From: Azonexus hydrophilus
Lineage (GTDB): Bacteria > Pseudomonadota > Gammaproteobacteria > Burkholderiales > Rhodocyclaceae
Direction: 5' to 3'
Length of the DNA stretch: 64,000 nt
Assembly: GCF_001956855.1 (NCBI RefSeq)
Contig: NZ_MTHD01000005.1
Coordinates: 1 to 64,000 of the forward strand
In this document: positions 1-8,877 of the stretch, piece after piece
Layout of the letters: every line of letters starts with the position of its first letter
Position numbering within the stretch: the stretch's first letter is position 1
Translations under genes and position numbers: made by a program
The notes under the pieces: model-generated
What the model was told of the DNA's origin: nothing
Databases searched by the model: none
Seen by the model: only the letters and a program-made list of their open reading frames with translations

Positions 1-121
1 CCCCCACCCCCACCCCTAGGTCGATTGCTGGGTGTATGCGAATCGATTTTTGGCTAACATCCCGTCGGCAGCAGGTTGTTTCACATCCTGCTCTTATTTC
101 CGTTCAAGGGAGAAAACAAAA

Positions 122-760
122 ATGTTCAAGAAATGGATTGTCGTTGGTTGTGCCGCATTGCTGACTTCTGTCGGCGCTGTTGCCCAGGTCGATACCGTGA
201 TCAAGAGCGGTGAAAACAACATTTCCGTGATGACCATGGGTGAGGGCGAGCATGTCGTCATCGCCCTGCATGGTGCGGGAGGGAACGATCGTCGCTTTTT
301 CTTTGGCGGCAAGGGTGGAGAAATGGGCCAGGCGCTGGCCAACGCAGGCTTCCGTGTCATTGCGGTTAACTGGGCCGGGCAGGCTGGCGCTGGTTTTACC
401 GAAGTGGCTGCTGCCGTGGCGCACGCCAGGGAGACCGGTGCCAAGAAGATTTCCCTGATGGGGCACAGCCGCGGCGGCGAACTGGCAGCCAACTATGCGC
501 GCAGCCAGGATGACGGCACGTTCAATACGGTGATCCAGTTTTGTTCAGTAGACAATCAGGGGCTGCCGATGACGCAGACCAAGAAGCTGTTTGCCTACAA
601 CAAGAACGATCGCTGGGCTGCCTGGCAACCGGATGCCTTTGCCAAGTCGGCCGAGCCAAAAGTGAAGATCGAGTTGGGTGGCCGGGGTCATGCGGTCAGT
701 GATCTGATCAGCGAAAAGGCTGATCTGGTGCAGGATGTGCTCGGTTTGCTCAATCAGTAA
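122..760 (+). CDS. Secreted alpha/beta hydrolase-fold protein
   Basis: A 212-residue protein with an N-terminal signal peptide (about residues 1-21, ending AVAQ), so it probably acts in the periplasm. The alpha/beta hydrolase fold is indicated by an oxyanion-type HGAGGN motif near residue 50, a GHSRG nucleophile elbow with Ser116, and a late GRGHA histidine near residue 199. Substrate cannot be read from the sequence. The start at 122 follows a GGGAGAA ribosome binding site; an upstream in-frame ATG at 32 would put a non-signal leader in front. It is a single gene closed by a shared bidirectional terminator. Confidence 0.75.
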   Translation: MFKKWIVVGCAALLTSVGAVAQVDTVIKSGENNISVMTMGEGEHVVIALHGAGGNDRRFFFGGKGGEMGQALANAGFRVIAVNWAGQAGAGFTEVAAAVAHARETGAKKISLMGHSRGGELAANYARSQDDGTFNTVIQFCSVDNQGLPMTQTKKLFAYNKNDRWAAWQPDAFAKSAEPKVKIELGGRGHAVSDLISEKADLVQDVLGLLNQ

Positions 761-781
761 ACCGGCGAACCTGTTACGAAA

Positions 782-814
782 ATGAAAACGGGGGCATGGC
801 CCCCGTTTTCATTT
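782..814. terminator. Bidirectional terminator
   Basis: The inverted repeat ATGAAAACGGGGG / CCCCCGTTTTCAT with a CATGG loop sits between two convergent genes. The A-run and T-run on opposite sides allow it to work for both the hydrolase and the DUF962 gene. Confidence 0.85.
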
Positions 815-1327
815 CTGCCGGACCGGTCCGGCCCGACGATCGATTTCCTGTTGCAGCGGCTTCAGCAAACCCAGCTTGAACAGCAGTTCAACGGCAACGA
901 ACAGGGGGCCGATGATCAGCCCGACGATATCGTCGACAAATGCCGGCTTGCGCCCCTCGAACCAGTGGCCGACGAACTGGATGATCCAGCCGGCGACAAA
1001 ACCACCGATGCCGATGGCCAGCCAGATGCCGGTCGGCTGCACTGCGGCCCAGTGGCCGAAAGCGACCGACAGCGCGAGCAGCACCGACATCAGCAGGCCG
1101 AGGGAGAGATCCAGGCGCAGGTAATACACGGCAACGCCGAGGGAAAGTACCAGCGCCGGGCTGATGCTCAGGCCACCCGCGTCCAGGGCGGGGCGTGAGA
1201 GCAGGACGGCGATGGCAAGCACGATCAGCGGGATGCCGAAGAAGTGCGTGAAAATGTTGCGGGCATCGCGGTGGTAAGCCGCGTACTGGGCGAGTTGATC
1301 CTCCAGGGTCTTCACGGTAGTCTCCAT
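809..1327 (-). CDS. DUF962/Mpo1-like membrane protein
   Basis: A 172-residue protein with about four hydrophobic segments and the early HRDARNIFTHFFGIP motif typical of the DUF962 family (yeast Mpo1/YGL010w). Yeast Mpo1 is a 2-hydroxy fatty acid dioxygenase; for bacterial members this is only an analogy. Later GHWFEGRKPAF also fits the family. The start at 1327 (METTVKT) was chosen because the upstream extension is rich in charged residues and not family-like. It is divergent from the Crp-type regulator, with a gap of less than 90 bases. Confidence 0.8.
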   Translation of the reverse strand: METTVKTLEDQLAQYAAYHRDARNIFTHFFGIPLIVLAIAVLLSRPALDAGGLSISPALVLSLGVAVYYLRLDLSLGLLMSVLLALSVAFGHWAAVQPTGIWLAIGIGGFVAGWIIQFVGHWFEGRKPAFVDDIVGLIIGPLFVAVELLFKLGLLKPLQQEIDRRAGPVRQK

Positions 1328-1413
1328 TGGGTGTTGTGATTTTTTCGCATCATGGCATGTGCCGGCGGCAGTTCTCCGTCGGCTACCCGACACAGCCTGT
1401 TTGCCAGTTACCA

Positions 1414-2106
1414 ATGTCTGCACCCACCTCACAACAACTCGCCATCATTCGTTCCGGTTCATGGTTCTCCTCGCTGCCGACCGGGCTTCAGGGAGAGCTG
1501 ATCGCCATGTCGCGCGTGCTCCGGCTGACGCATGGGCAATGTCTGTTCGCCCGTGGTGCGCTGGCCGATGGCCTGTTCTCGGTCATCGAAGGCAGCATCC
1601 GCATCACGACCGTTTCCGAGGATGGCCGCGAGGCCATCCTGAATTTCTTCGAGGCCCCGCACTGGTTCGGGGAGATCACCTTGTTCGACGGCAATCGACG
1701 GACCCACGATGCACACAGCGAGGGTGAGAGCTGTGTGCTGCATCTGCCGCTGGCGCCGCTGCAGGCGCTGCTCGAACGTGAGCCCCGGCACTGGCAGGAA
1801 CTCGGGCGTCTGCTGACGCACAAGATACGGTATCTGCTGACCTTGTTCGATGATGCTGCCCTGCAGCCGGCCCAGGTGCGGCTGGCCCGACGTCTGCTGG
1901 CGATCGCCGAGGGCTACGGTGAGCCGAAAGGCGACGCTGGCGACAGCATCCGCATCTCGCAGGAACAACTCGGGCAGATGGTGGCGGTGACGCGCCAGAC
2001 GGTGAACCTGATCCTGCGGCGTTTCGAGGCTGCAGGCATCCTGCGCATCGGGCGCAGCGACATCCGCATCCTTGATCTGGCAGCATTGCGCCGGCAGCTT
2101 CCCTGA
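1414..2106 (+). CDS. Crp/Fnr-family transcriptional regulator
   Basis: A 230-residue regulator with a cyclic-nucleotide-binding-type beta barrel (about residues 25-140, with the GEITLFDG turn) and a C-terminal winged helix-turn-helix (about 165-220, ISQEQLGQMVAVTRQTVN). It lacks the N-terminal cysteine cluster of Fnr, so it is not an obvious oxygen sensor; the ligand is unknown. The ATG at 1414 gives a protein of normal family length, while the longest frame would begin inside the divergent gene's start region. It is followed by a terminator. Confidence 0.85.
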   Translation: MSAPTSQQLAIIRSGSWFSSLPTGLQGELIAMSRVLRLTHGQCLFARGALADGLFSVIEGSIRITTVSEDGREAILNFFEAPHWFGEITLFDGNRRTHDAHSEGESCVLHLPLAPLQALLEREPRHWQELGRLLTHKIRYLLTLFDDAALQPAQVRLARRLLAIAEGYGEPKGDAGDSIRISQEQLGQMVAVTRQTVNLILRRFEAAGILRIGRSDIRILDLAALRRQLP

Positions 2107-2111
2107 AACAG

Positions 2112-2139
2112 AAAAACGGGAGCCGAAGCTCCCGTTTTT
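2112..2139. terminator. Bidirectional terminator
   Basis: A perfect inverted repeat AAAAACGGGAG / CTCCCGTTTTT with a CCGAAG loop lies between the convergent Crp-type gene and urtA. Confidence 0.85.
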
Positions 2140-2159
2140 CTGCGACTGACAGTTCCGGC

Positions 2160-3422
2160 TTACTTGCTGTCCGGCACGTCCTTCTTCTTGTCGTTGCCTT
2201 CGATGTACGGGCTCCACGGCTGGGCGCGGACCGGACCCTTGGTCTTCCAGACGACGTTGAACTGGCCGTCGGCCTTCACTTCGCCGATGAACACCGACTT
2301 GTGCAGGTGATGGTTCTTCTCGTCCATCTTCGAGACGATGCCCGATGGTGCCTTGAAGGTCTGGCCGGCCATGGCGGCGATGACCTTGTCGGTATCGGTG
2401 GACTTGGCCTTCTCGACGGCCTGCTTCCACATGTGGATGCCGATGTAGGTGGCTTCCATCGGGTCGTTGGTGACGACCTTGTCGGCGTTCGGCAGCTTCT
2501 GCTTCTTCGCCCAGTCGCGGTACATCTTCACGAACTTGGCGTTTTCCGGGTTCTTGATCGACATGAAATAGTTCCACGACGCCAGGTGGCCGACCAGCGG
2601 CTTGGTATCGACGCCGCGCAGTTCCTCTTCGCCGACCGAGAAGGCGACGACCGGCACGTCGGTGGCCTTCAGGCCGGCATTGCCCAGTTCCTTGTAGAAC
2701 GGCACGTTGGAGTCACCGTTGATGGTCGACACGACGGCGGTCTTCTTGCCCTGCGACGAGAACTGCTTGATCTTGGCGATGATGGTCTGGTAATCGCTAT
2801 GGCCGAACGGGGTGTACTCCTCCATGATGTCGGCGTCGGCAACGCCCTTGGACTTCAGGAAGGCGCGCAGGATCTTGTTGGTGGTACGCGGATAGACGTA
2901 GTCGGTGCCGAGCAGCACGAAGCGCTTGGCTTCGCCGCCGTCCTTGGACATCAGGTATTCGACGGCCGGGATGGCTTGCTGGTTGGGGGCGGCGCCGGTG
3001 TAGAAGACGTTCTTCTCGAGTTCTTCACCTTCGTACTGAACCGGGTAGAAGAGCAGGCCGTTGAGTTCCTTGTAAACCGGCAGGACCGATTTGCGCGAGA
3101 CCGAGGTCCAGCAGCCGAAGGTGACGGCGACCTTGTCCTGGCTCAGCAGCTGGCGGGCCTTTTCGGCGAACAGCGGCCAGTTGGAGGCGGGATCGACGAC
3201 GACCGGCTCGAGCTTCTTGCCGAGCACGCCGCCCTTGGCGTTGATTTCCTCGATGGCCATCAGCGCGGTTTCCTTCAGCGCCGTTTCGGAAATGGCCATG
3301 GTGCCGGACAGCGAGTGCAGGATGCCGACCTTGATGGTGTCCGCGGCGTGGGCGGCCATGCCGATGGAGGACAGGGCGGCGGCAAGGACGGTGGCCTTGA
3401 TGAAAGTGCGACGATTGCTCAT
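2160..3422 (-). CDS. urtA: Urea ABC transporter substrate-binding protein
   Basis: A 420-residue periplasmic binding protein of the Leu/amide (type I) family, closely matching UrtA: after the signal come DTIKVGILHSLSGTMAISE, then GCWTSVSRKSVLPV and PVQYEGEE. The first 26 residues contain NRRTFIKA, a twin-arginine-like export motif, before AHA cleavage. It has a strong AAGGAG ribosome binding site before the ATG. Unusually, no urtBCDE permease or ATPase genes are adjacent: its downstream neighbour is convergent and its upstream neighbour is a hemerythrin-like gene, so it must supply a transporter encoded elsewhere or act as a sensor subunit. Confidence 0.92.
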   Translation of the reverse strand: MSNRRTFIKATVLAAALSSIGMAAHAADTIKVGILHSLSGTMAISETALKETALMAIEEINAKGGVLGKKLEPVVVDPASNWPLFAEKARQLLSQDKVAVTFGCWTSVSRKSVLPVYKELNGLLFYPVQYEGEELEKNVFYTGAAPNQQAIPAVEYLMSKDGGEAKRFVLLGTDYVYPRTTNKILRAFLKSKGVADADIMEEYTPFGHSDYQTIIAKIKQFSSQGKKTAVVSTINGDSNVPFYKELGNAGLKATDVPVVAFSVGEEELRGVDTKPLVGHLASWNYFMSIKNPENAKFVKMYRDWAKKQKLPNADKVVTNDPMEATYIGIHMWKQAVEKAKSTDTDKVIAAMAGQTFKAPSGIVSKMDEKNHHLHKSVFIGEVKADGQFNVVWKTKGPVRAQPWSPYIEGNDKKKDVPDSK

Positions 3423-3565
3423 GAGAACTCCTTGGACTGAAATTTGACGTTACGGAAAACTGTTTGCTGCGGTGCAACGTCAGATTAAGGAGGCTGAGCT
3501 TCGGGGCAAATACGTTAGATTGCGTAGGGCTGCGTATTCAGGCGAACGGCCCTCGACGAAGGTCG

Positions 3566-4003
3566 TCAGGCGTGCGCTGTCAGGTAGTCTTCGAGGTGCC
3601 GGTCGAATTCCTGGAAATGGGATTGCAGCGTTTGCAGGACTTTGTCGATGCCATGAATCGCCAGCACGCAGTTGCCGTCTTCGGTGAAGATGACACGGAT
3701 CGCCCGCAACTGTTCCGCGATGACCAGATGGGCGTTGTTGTGGGCAATGCGATGTGCCTTGGGAACGCTTTCCGCCATGTACAGGGATTCGATGGCGTTG
3801 TGCTTGAGCGTGGCTTCGACGAAGGCCCTGACCAGTTGCTCGATGTTGCTGTGGCAGAACTCGCGGTGGTTCGACTGGCAGTCGCGGCAATTGTCGATCT
3901 TGTCGCTACGGTCACAGGAGGCCTTGATCCGGTGGATCAGGTCAAGCATGTAGGCATGGTCGCGGTGCATGCGTTCAACGGCTTCGTCACAGATCAACTG
4001 CAT
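3566..4003 (-). CDS. Hemerythrin-like protein
   Basis: A 145-residue all-helical protein. Histidine and acidic residues are spaced as in hemerythrin HHE domains (HRDHAYMLDLIHRI near the start, HREFCHSNIEQ and HNAIE in the middle, HFQEFDRHLEDYL at the end), suggesting a diiron site that binds oxygen or senses redox state. It also has four cysteines, including CRDC. The start at 4003 is preceded by GGGGAAA; the open frame extends further upstream but that part reads like intergenic sequence. It lies upstream of urtA on the same strand with a 143-base gap. Confidence 0.7.
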   Translation of the reverse strand: MQLICDEAVERMHRDHAYMLDLIHRIKASCDRSDKIDNCRDCQSNHREFCHSNIEQLVRAFVEATLKHNAIESLYMAESVPKAHRIAHNNAHLVIAEQLRAIRVIFTEDGNCVLAIHGIDKVLQTLQSHFQEFDRHLEDYLTAHA

Positions 4004-4151
4004 ACGCGTTTCCCCGGGGGTGACTGTTGCGTTGCGGCCCCTGACTTCAGGGCAATACTCGATGAATTTTGTCGAGTATTTTGAGTATAGACGGTTTTTT
4101 CGGGAAAGCCGGCATAAATGCCGGTCTTCTCGTGATGACCTGACAGGAATG

Positions 4152-4349
4152 TCAGTCTTGCGATTTCTCGATGGCTTCGAGCAAGCGCAGCGCCCGTTCC
4201 CGGTTTTTGGCAATCGCAGCGGCGCGTTCGTCCACGTTGGCGGATTCTGCGAGCGATGCCTGGATCAGTGCCTGGTGCGGCGTCAGTCCGCCCAGCGCTG
4301 CATGCAGCATGCTGTCGAGTTCTGCGTCGGTATAGTTATCATCCGGCAT
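4152..4349 (-). CDS. Small hypothetical protein (65 aa)
   Basis: A 65-residue, mostly helical acidic protein starting at an ATG with a well-spaced GGAGAA ribosome binding site. No domain recognised. It lies between the phasin terminator and the hemerythrin-like gene on the same strand. The good start signal and balanced composition argue for a real gene; the 148 bases after it hold no other gene. Confidence 0.55.
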   Translation of the reverse strand: MPDDNYTDAELDSMLHAALGGLTPHQALIQASLAESANVDERAAAIAKNRERALRLLEAIEKSQD

Positions 4350-4383
4350 GGGGTTCTCCGTGGGGTTGGCGGTGGCACCAAGA

Positions 4384-4415
4384 AAAAGGCCCCGCGGGTT
4401 TCGCGGGGCCTTTTG
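4384..4415 (-). terminator. Terminator of the phasin gene
   Basis: AAAAGGCCCCGC / GCGGGGCCTTTT with a short loop lies 20 bases past the phasin stop, a strong GC stem followed by T residues on the minus strand. Confidence 0.85.
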
Positions 4416-4433
4416 TTCGGTGTGCCCGGCGAC

Positions 4434-4949
4434 TTACTTGCCTTGCTTGACGGCAGCAGCGATGTTCTTCTGGGCAGCTTCGGAGAACTGCTTGGCGACC
4501 GAGTTCATGTTGCCGAAAGCGGAATTGGCGGCAGCGATGGCATTCTGGATTGCGGCAACGGCACCTTCAGAACCAGCCGGTGCGGACTTGGCAGCCATTT
4601 CGAGCATGCCGGCCATCGACTTCTGGAAGTCGCTGAACTGGGCTTCGACCATCTTGGCCAGTTCCTGCTGGGTCTGGGCGGTAATTTCGTAGACCGAGCG
4701 CGAGTAGGCAACAGCCTTCTCGACAGCCGGTTGGGCCAGTGCCTTCTGGGCGGCCAGGGCGGCTTGCGGGTCCTTCGCGTCCATCACGGTCTTGACGCCG
4801 GAAACGGTGTCTTCCAGAGCGGCGCGGGCGGTGTTCAGGTTCAGGGCAGCGATGCGCTCGGCGGAAGCCAGTGCCGTATTGGCAACCGACAGCAGGGAGT
4901 CAACGGTGGCCTTGTTGGCAGCGGCGAATTGTTCGGTATTGATGGTCAT
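4434..4949 (-). CDS. phaP: Phasin (polyhydroxyalkanoate granule protein)
   Basis: A 171-residue, alanine-rich, helical protein of the betaproteobacterial phasin family (MTINTEQFAAANKATVDSLL start, amphipathic repeats throughout). Phasins coat polyhydroxyalkanoate granules and control their size and number. The ATG at 4949 has a clean AAAGGAG ribosome binding site. It is a single gene with its own terminator, consistent with high-level expression. Implies that the organism stores PHA; no synthase gene is in the window. Confidence 0.9.
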   Translation of the reverse strand: MTINTEQFAAANKATVDSLLSVANTALASAERIAALNLNTARAALEDTVSGVKTVMDAKDPQAALAAQKALAQPAVEKAVAYSRSVYEITAQTQQELAKMVEAQFSDFQKSMAGMLEMAAKSAPAGSEGAVAAIQNAIAAANSAFGNMNSVAKQFSEAAQKNIAAAVKQGK

Positions 4950-5119
4950 GAATGGCTCCTTTGATATCGATTGTGGATGTTTCAGGAACCAGTATAGCCT
5001 ATTGGCTGGGAAAATTGTGCACTGCAGCAAAAATTTACCTGGTATTTTTTGCCGGGCCGAAAATGCCGGTAATAGAATGTCCCCGTTTATCCGGTAAAAG
5101 CGATTTGAAAGGCGACGCC

Positions 5120-5542
5120 ATGCGGCAAAGCATCAGTTTCATCACCCTCGGTGTTCGCGACCTGGCGCGCAGCCGGGCATTCTACAAGGCACTCGGCTGG
5201 CGCGAATCGTCAGCCAGCCAGGCGGGAGTCGCCTTCTTCCAGGCCGGGACGGTGGCCTTCGGCCTGTTCCCGCGCGCCGAACTGGCCGAGGATGCGGCGC
5301 TGCCGGCCGAAGGCAGCGGCTTCCCCGGTTTTGCGCTGGCCCACAATGTCGCTTCCGAGGCCGCGGTCACTGCCTTGCTTGACGAGGCCGTCGCTGCCGG
5401 CGCGACCTTGACGCAGCCGGCCGGCAAGGTGTTCTGGGGTGGTTTTCGCGGCTACTTCGCCGATCCCGACGGTTTTCTCTGGGAAATCTGCCATAACCCC
5501 TTCATCCCGCTCGACGCCGACGGTTTCATCCGTCTGCCTTGA
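5120..5542 (+). CDS. VOC (glyoxalase/bleomycin resistance)-family protein
   Basis: A 140-residue protein with two beta-alpha-beta-beta-beta modules of the vicinal oxygen chelate fold: SFITLGVRDLARSRAFYKALGW at the start and FWGGFRGYFADPDGFLWEICHNP at the end. The terminal E of LWEI is the usual metal ligand. Family members are metal-dependent lyases, dioxygenases or binding proteins; this subgroup has no assigned substrate. It is followed by a glutathione transferase 35 bases later on the same strand, a suggestive pairing for electrophile detoxification. Confidence 0.82.
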   Translation: MRQSISFITLGVRDLARSRAFYKALGWRESSASQAGVAFFQAGTVAFGLFPRAELAEDAALPAEGSGFPGFALAHNVASEAAVTALLDEAVAAGATLTQPAGKVFWGGFRGYFADPDGFLWEICHNPFIPLDADGFIRLP

Positions 5543-5577
5543 ATGTTGCGGTCAACCCCGTGAAAAAAGGAAAAACC

Positions 5578-6249
5578 ATGTACGACCTCCATCTCGGCAA
5601 CAAGAACTACTCTTCGTGGTCCTTGCGCCCCTGGCTGCTGATGCAGCATTTCGGCGTTCCCTTTGTTGAGCACATGGTTTCGGTTGCCGGCCGCGATTAC
5701 AACCCGGCGCTCAAGCCGATCGCCGGCAACGCCCGCGTGCCCTGCCTGCACGATGACGGTTTCCAGATCTGGGACAGCCTGGCCATTGCCGAATACCTGG
5801 CCGAGCGCCACCCGCAGATGTGGCCTGCCGAACGCAAGGCGCGGGCCCGCGCGCGCAGTGTTTGCGCCGAAATGCACTCGGGTTTCATGCACCTGCGCAA
5901 GGCAATGCCGATGAACCTCAAGCTCAGACTCAAGGGCAAGCCGGCCAGCCCGGAAGTGCAGCGGGACATCGACCGTATCGTCGAGATCTGGGAAGACGCG
6001 CGCAACAACTTCGCCGGTGGTGACGGACACTGGCTGTTCGGCGATTTCTCGGTGGCCGATGCGATGTTCGCGCCGGTTGCCTGGCGTTTTCACATCTACA
6101 ACGTGGCGCTGCCGCCGGTTGCCGCCGCCTGGCGCGACGCCGTGCTTGCCCATCCGGCGATGCGCGAATGGTATGCGGCGGCGCTGCTGGAAACCGAGGC
6201 GCATGCACATTACGACGGCCTGGCCGACGAGTACGGCGGTCCGCGCTAG
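5578..6249 (+). CDS. Glutathione S-transferase family protein
   Basis: A 223-residue protein with a thioredoxin-like N-terminal domain (residues 1-80; the NKNYSSWSLRPWLL motif carries the catalytic serine) and the helical C-terminal GST domain (GDFSVADAMFAPV, the N-capping box). It conjugates or reduces with glutathione; substrate unknown. The start at 5578 follows AAAAAGGAAAAA; an in-frame ATG at 5539 overlapping the VOC stop is possible but less likely. Probably co-transcribed with the VOC gene. Confidence 0.85.
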   Translation: MYDLHLGNKNYSSWSLRPWLLMQHFGVPFVEHMVSVAGRDYNPALKPIAGNARVPCLHDDGFQIWDSLAIAEYLAERHPQMWPAERKARARARSVCAEMHSGFMHLRKAMPMNLKLRLKGKPASPEVQRDIDRIVEIWEDARNNFAGGDGHWLFGDFSVADAMFAPVAWRFHIYNVALPPVAAAWRDAVLAHPAMREWYAAALLETEAHAHYDGLADEYGGPR

Positions 6250-6253
6250 CTCA

Positions 6254-6276
6254 ATGCCGCGGTCGACGGCATTTTT
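6254..6276 (+). terminator. Short stem-loop after the GST gene
   Basis: TGCCG / CGGCA around a CGGTCGA loop followed by TTTTT, just after the GST stop. It resembles a compact intrinsic terminator and overlaps a variant of the GCGGTCGA motif. Confidence 0.5.
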
Positions 6277-6282
6277 CTGGCA

Positions 6283-6304
6283 TTTTTGCGGTCGACCGCA
6301 AAAA
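6283..6304. repeat. Palindrome copy 1 (core TGCGGTCGACCGCA)
   Basis: A 22-bp perfect palindrome, TTTTTGCGGTCGACCGCAAAAA, between the GST gene and the diguanylate cyclase gene. It shares the 14-bp core found at four other intergenic positions. Confidence 0.85.
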
Positions 6305-6380
6305 AACTGATTTTTGCCGGGGGCCCAAAAGCGCTCGGGAAGGTGTTACATTTTTGTCACTTCCCGACGCATTTGAAATC

Positions 6381-8072
6381 ATGCCCACCCGCGTGCTTCC
6401 CCGTTCCTTCCGCAATCTTCTGGTCGTCGTTTTCGGCCTGTTGACGCTGGTGGTGGGGTTGCCGCTCTATCTCTACAGCAGCAGCATCCACCGCGACCAA
6501 CTGATTGCCGACCGTCAGGAAAACCTGCACTCGCTGGCGATGGCGACGGCAACGGTACTCGCCGAGAACCTCATCGAGCGGCGTCGCGAAATCGAATTGC
6601 TGGCGCAGACAACGGCTTTTCGCACCGAACCGCTCGACAGTCCGAACATCAACGCCGGCCTCGATCGCCTGAAACGTTCCTATCAGCATTACTCATGGAT
6701 CGGCCTGACCGATACGGCCGGGCGCATCCGTGCGGCGACCGGCGGCCAGCTGGTCGGTATCGATGCGGCCGCCCGTCCGTGGTTCGAGCACGGGCGTCAT
6801 GGTGTCCATGTCGGTGACCTGCACGAAGCGAAGTTGCTGGCCAAGCTGCTGTCCAGCGAGTATCCGGGACAGGTCGTGCGCTTCATCGATTTCGCCTCAC
6901 CGGTCTACGACGATGCCGGCAACCTGCGCGGTGTGCTCGCGGCCCATGCCCACTGGCAGTGGGCCGGTTATATCCTGCGTGCGGTGGTGCCGCTCAATGC
7001 GGCGGAGGATGCGATCGAAGTCTTCATCGTCAGCCGCGACGATCAGATCATCTACCCCGAAGGCGGTTTCGCCGATACCCGGGTGCCGGCACGGGGCAGT
7101 AACGGCAAGCAGGCTGACGGCTTTCAGGACTGGGGGGGCGTCCAGCCCTACCTGACGGCGGCGCATGCGGTCGCCGAGCCGAGCGGCGATACGCTGGGCT
7201 GGCGGGTCGTCGTGCGCCAGCCCCGGGATGTCGTGCTGGCTGGCGTGGCCGAACTGCAGCGGGTGATCCTGCTGACGACGCTGGTGGCGCTTGTCGTCTT
7301 CCTGATCTTCGCCTGGATTGGTGCCGCGCGGGTCAGTCGGCCGCTTGCCCAGTTGACCGACATCGCCAGACGCATCGAGCGCGGTGATGAACACGTCGAT
7401 TTTGCCGTCAGCGTACATACCCAGGAACTGCAATGCCTGTCGCAAGCGCTTGGTGGCATGGCGCAGACATTGATGGACCAGAAATCGGCTTTGCTTGCCG
7501 CCAATCACGAACTGGAAGACAAGGTGGCCGAGCGGACCGCTGAACTGAGCCGCCTCAACGCCGAGCTGCAGTTGCTGGCGCGTACCGATGCCTTGACCGG
7601 ACTGGCCAACCGGATGTTCTCGAACGAACGGCTGGCCGAGGAGTTCGTGCGCTTCCGGCGGACTGGCGTGGCTTACGCCTTGATGATCATGGACATAGAT
7701 TACTTCAAGAAGGTCAACGACACCTGGGGTCATCCGGCCGGCGATGCGGTATTGCGCCATGTTGCCGGCCTGTTGCGGTCGACGCTGCGCGCTTCGGATT
7801 TTGTCGGCCGGGTCGGAGGCGAGGAGTTCATGGTCATCCTGCCAGCGACCGATCTTGAACAGGCTGCTCGCGTGGCCGAAAAGATTCGCAGTGTTGTCGA
7901 AGCGACGCCGATAGCGCCGGCCGGCACAGTGACGCTGAGCATCGGCGTCCATGTGCCGACGCTGACCGATGCAGATGAAGAGGCGGCGCTGCATGTTGCC
8001 GACCGCTTGCTGTACGCGGCGAAGCAGGGCGGGCGCAACCGCGTCGTGTTCGACGCTGGCGTGGCGGGCTGA
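6381..8072 (+). CDS. Membrane diguanylate cyclase (dCACHE-HAMP-GGDEF)
   Basis: A 563-residue inner-membrane enzyme making cyclic di-GMP. Transmembrane helices at about 11-32 and 292-313 flank a periplasmic dCACHE-type sensor; a HAMP segment (RVSRPLAQLTDIARRIERGD) and a coiled coil lead into the GGDEF domain. The active-site motif is GGEEF (about 478-482), and an RASD inhibitory I-site lies five residues before it, so activity and product inhibition are both expected. The start at 6381 precedes the first helix directly. The upstream gap holds palindrome copy 1. Confidence 0.9.
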   Translation: MPTRVLPRSFRNLLVVVFGLLTLVVGLPLYLYSSSIHRDQLIADRQENLHSLAMATATVLAENLIERRREIELLAQTTAFRTEPLDSPNINAGLDRLKRSYQHYSWIGLTDTAGRIRAATGGQLVGIDAAARPWFEHGRHGVHVGDLHEAKLLAKLLSSEYPGQVVRFIDFASPVYDDAGNLRGVLAAHAHWQWAGYILRAVVPLNAAEDAIEVFIVSRDDQIIYPEGGFADTRVPARGSNGKQADGFQDWGGVQPYLTAAHAVAEPSGDTLGWRVVVRQPRDVVLAGVAELQRVILLTTLVALVVFLIFAWIGAARVSRPLAQLTDIARRIERGDEHVDFAVSVHTQELQCLSQALGGMAQTLMDQKSALLAANHELEDKVAERTAELSRLNAELQLLARTDALTGLANRMFSNERLAEEFVRFRRTGVAYALMIMDIDYFKKVNDTWGHPAGDAVLRHVAGLLRSTLRASDFVGRVGGEEFMVILPATDLEQAARVAEKIRSVVEATPIAPAGTVTLSIGVHVPTLTDADEEAALHVADRLLYAAKQGGRNRVVFDAGVAG

Positions 8073-8147
8073 TCATCTGCCACCACGGGTGAGCAAGATA
8101 ATGCTGATCTGGGATAATCGCCCGCTTTCCCACGTCTCCCGTTTCCG

Positions 8148-8870
8148 ATGACTTCGATAGCCACCCAACTTGTCGACGCCGCCCAGGCGCTTTCTGCGCA
8201 GGTCGATGCCATGCGCTTCGCCGCCCCGGTCAGCCATGTTTACAACCCGCTCGACTACGCCTGGCCGGTGCATCGGGCCTACCTGGAGCGTTTTGGCGCC
8301 AGCAGCAAGCGCGTGGTTTTTCTGGGCATGAATCCGGGACCGTTCGGCATGGCGCAGACCGGCGTGCCTTTCGGCGAAATCGCCGCCGTGCGCGACTGGC
8401 TCGGGCTGGCAGGCCCGGTTGGCAAGCCGGCGCAGGAAAATCCCAAGAAGCTGGTGGAAGGCTTCGCCTGCAAGCGCGGCGAAGTCAGCGGGCAGCGGCT
8501 GTGGGGGCTGTTCCGCGAGCGCTTCGGCACGCCGGAAGCCTTCTTCGCCGAGCATTTCGTCGCCAACTACTGCCCGCTGGTGTTCTTCGAAGACGGCCGC
8601 AACCTGACGCCGGACAAACTGCCGGCGGCCGAAGCCGGGCCGCTGCAGGCTGCCTGCGACGCGCATCTGCGGCGCATGGTCGAAGCCCTGCAAGCGGAAT
8701 GGGTGATCGGTGTCGGCGCCTGGGCGGAAAAGCGCGCGATGCTTGCGCTGGATGGCTTGCCGGTACGCTTCGGCCGCATCCTGCACCCCAGCCCGGCCAG
8801 TCCGGCAGCCAATCGCGGCTGGGCACCGGCAGCGACGAAACAGCTTGTTGAACTGGGCATCTGGGGCTGA
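8148..8870 (+). CDS. SMUG1-family uracil-DNA glycosylase
   Basis: A 240-residue protein with the SMUG1 signature GMNPGPFGMAQTGVPFGE (about residues 61-78, motif 1, water-activating Asn) and HPSPASPAANRGW (motif 2, DNA intercalation loop). It would excise uracil and oxidised pyrimidines from DNA. Length is normal for bacterial members. It follows the cyclase gene by 75 bases and is convergent with the LysE gene, with only 7 bases between stops. Confidence 0.9.
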   Translation: MTSIATQLVDAAQALSAQVDAMRFAAPVSHVYNPLDYAWPVHRAYLERFGASSKRVVFLGMNPGPFGMAQTGVPFGEIAAVRDWLGLAGPVGKPAQENPKKLVEGFACKRGEVSGQRLWGLFRERFGTPEAFFAEHFVANYCPLVFFEDGRNLTPDKLPAAEAGPLQAACDAHLRRMVEALQAEWVIGVGAWAEKRAMLALDGLPVRFGRILHPSPASPAANRGWAPAATKQLVELGIWG

Positions 8871-8877
8871 TCGACGT

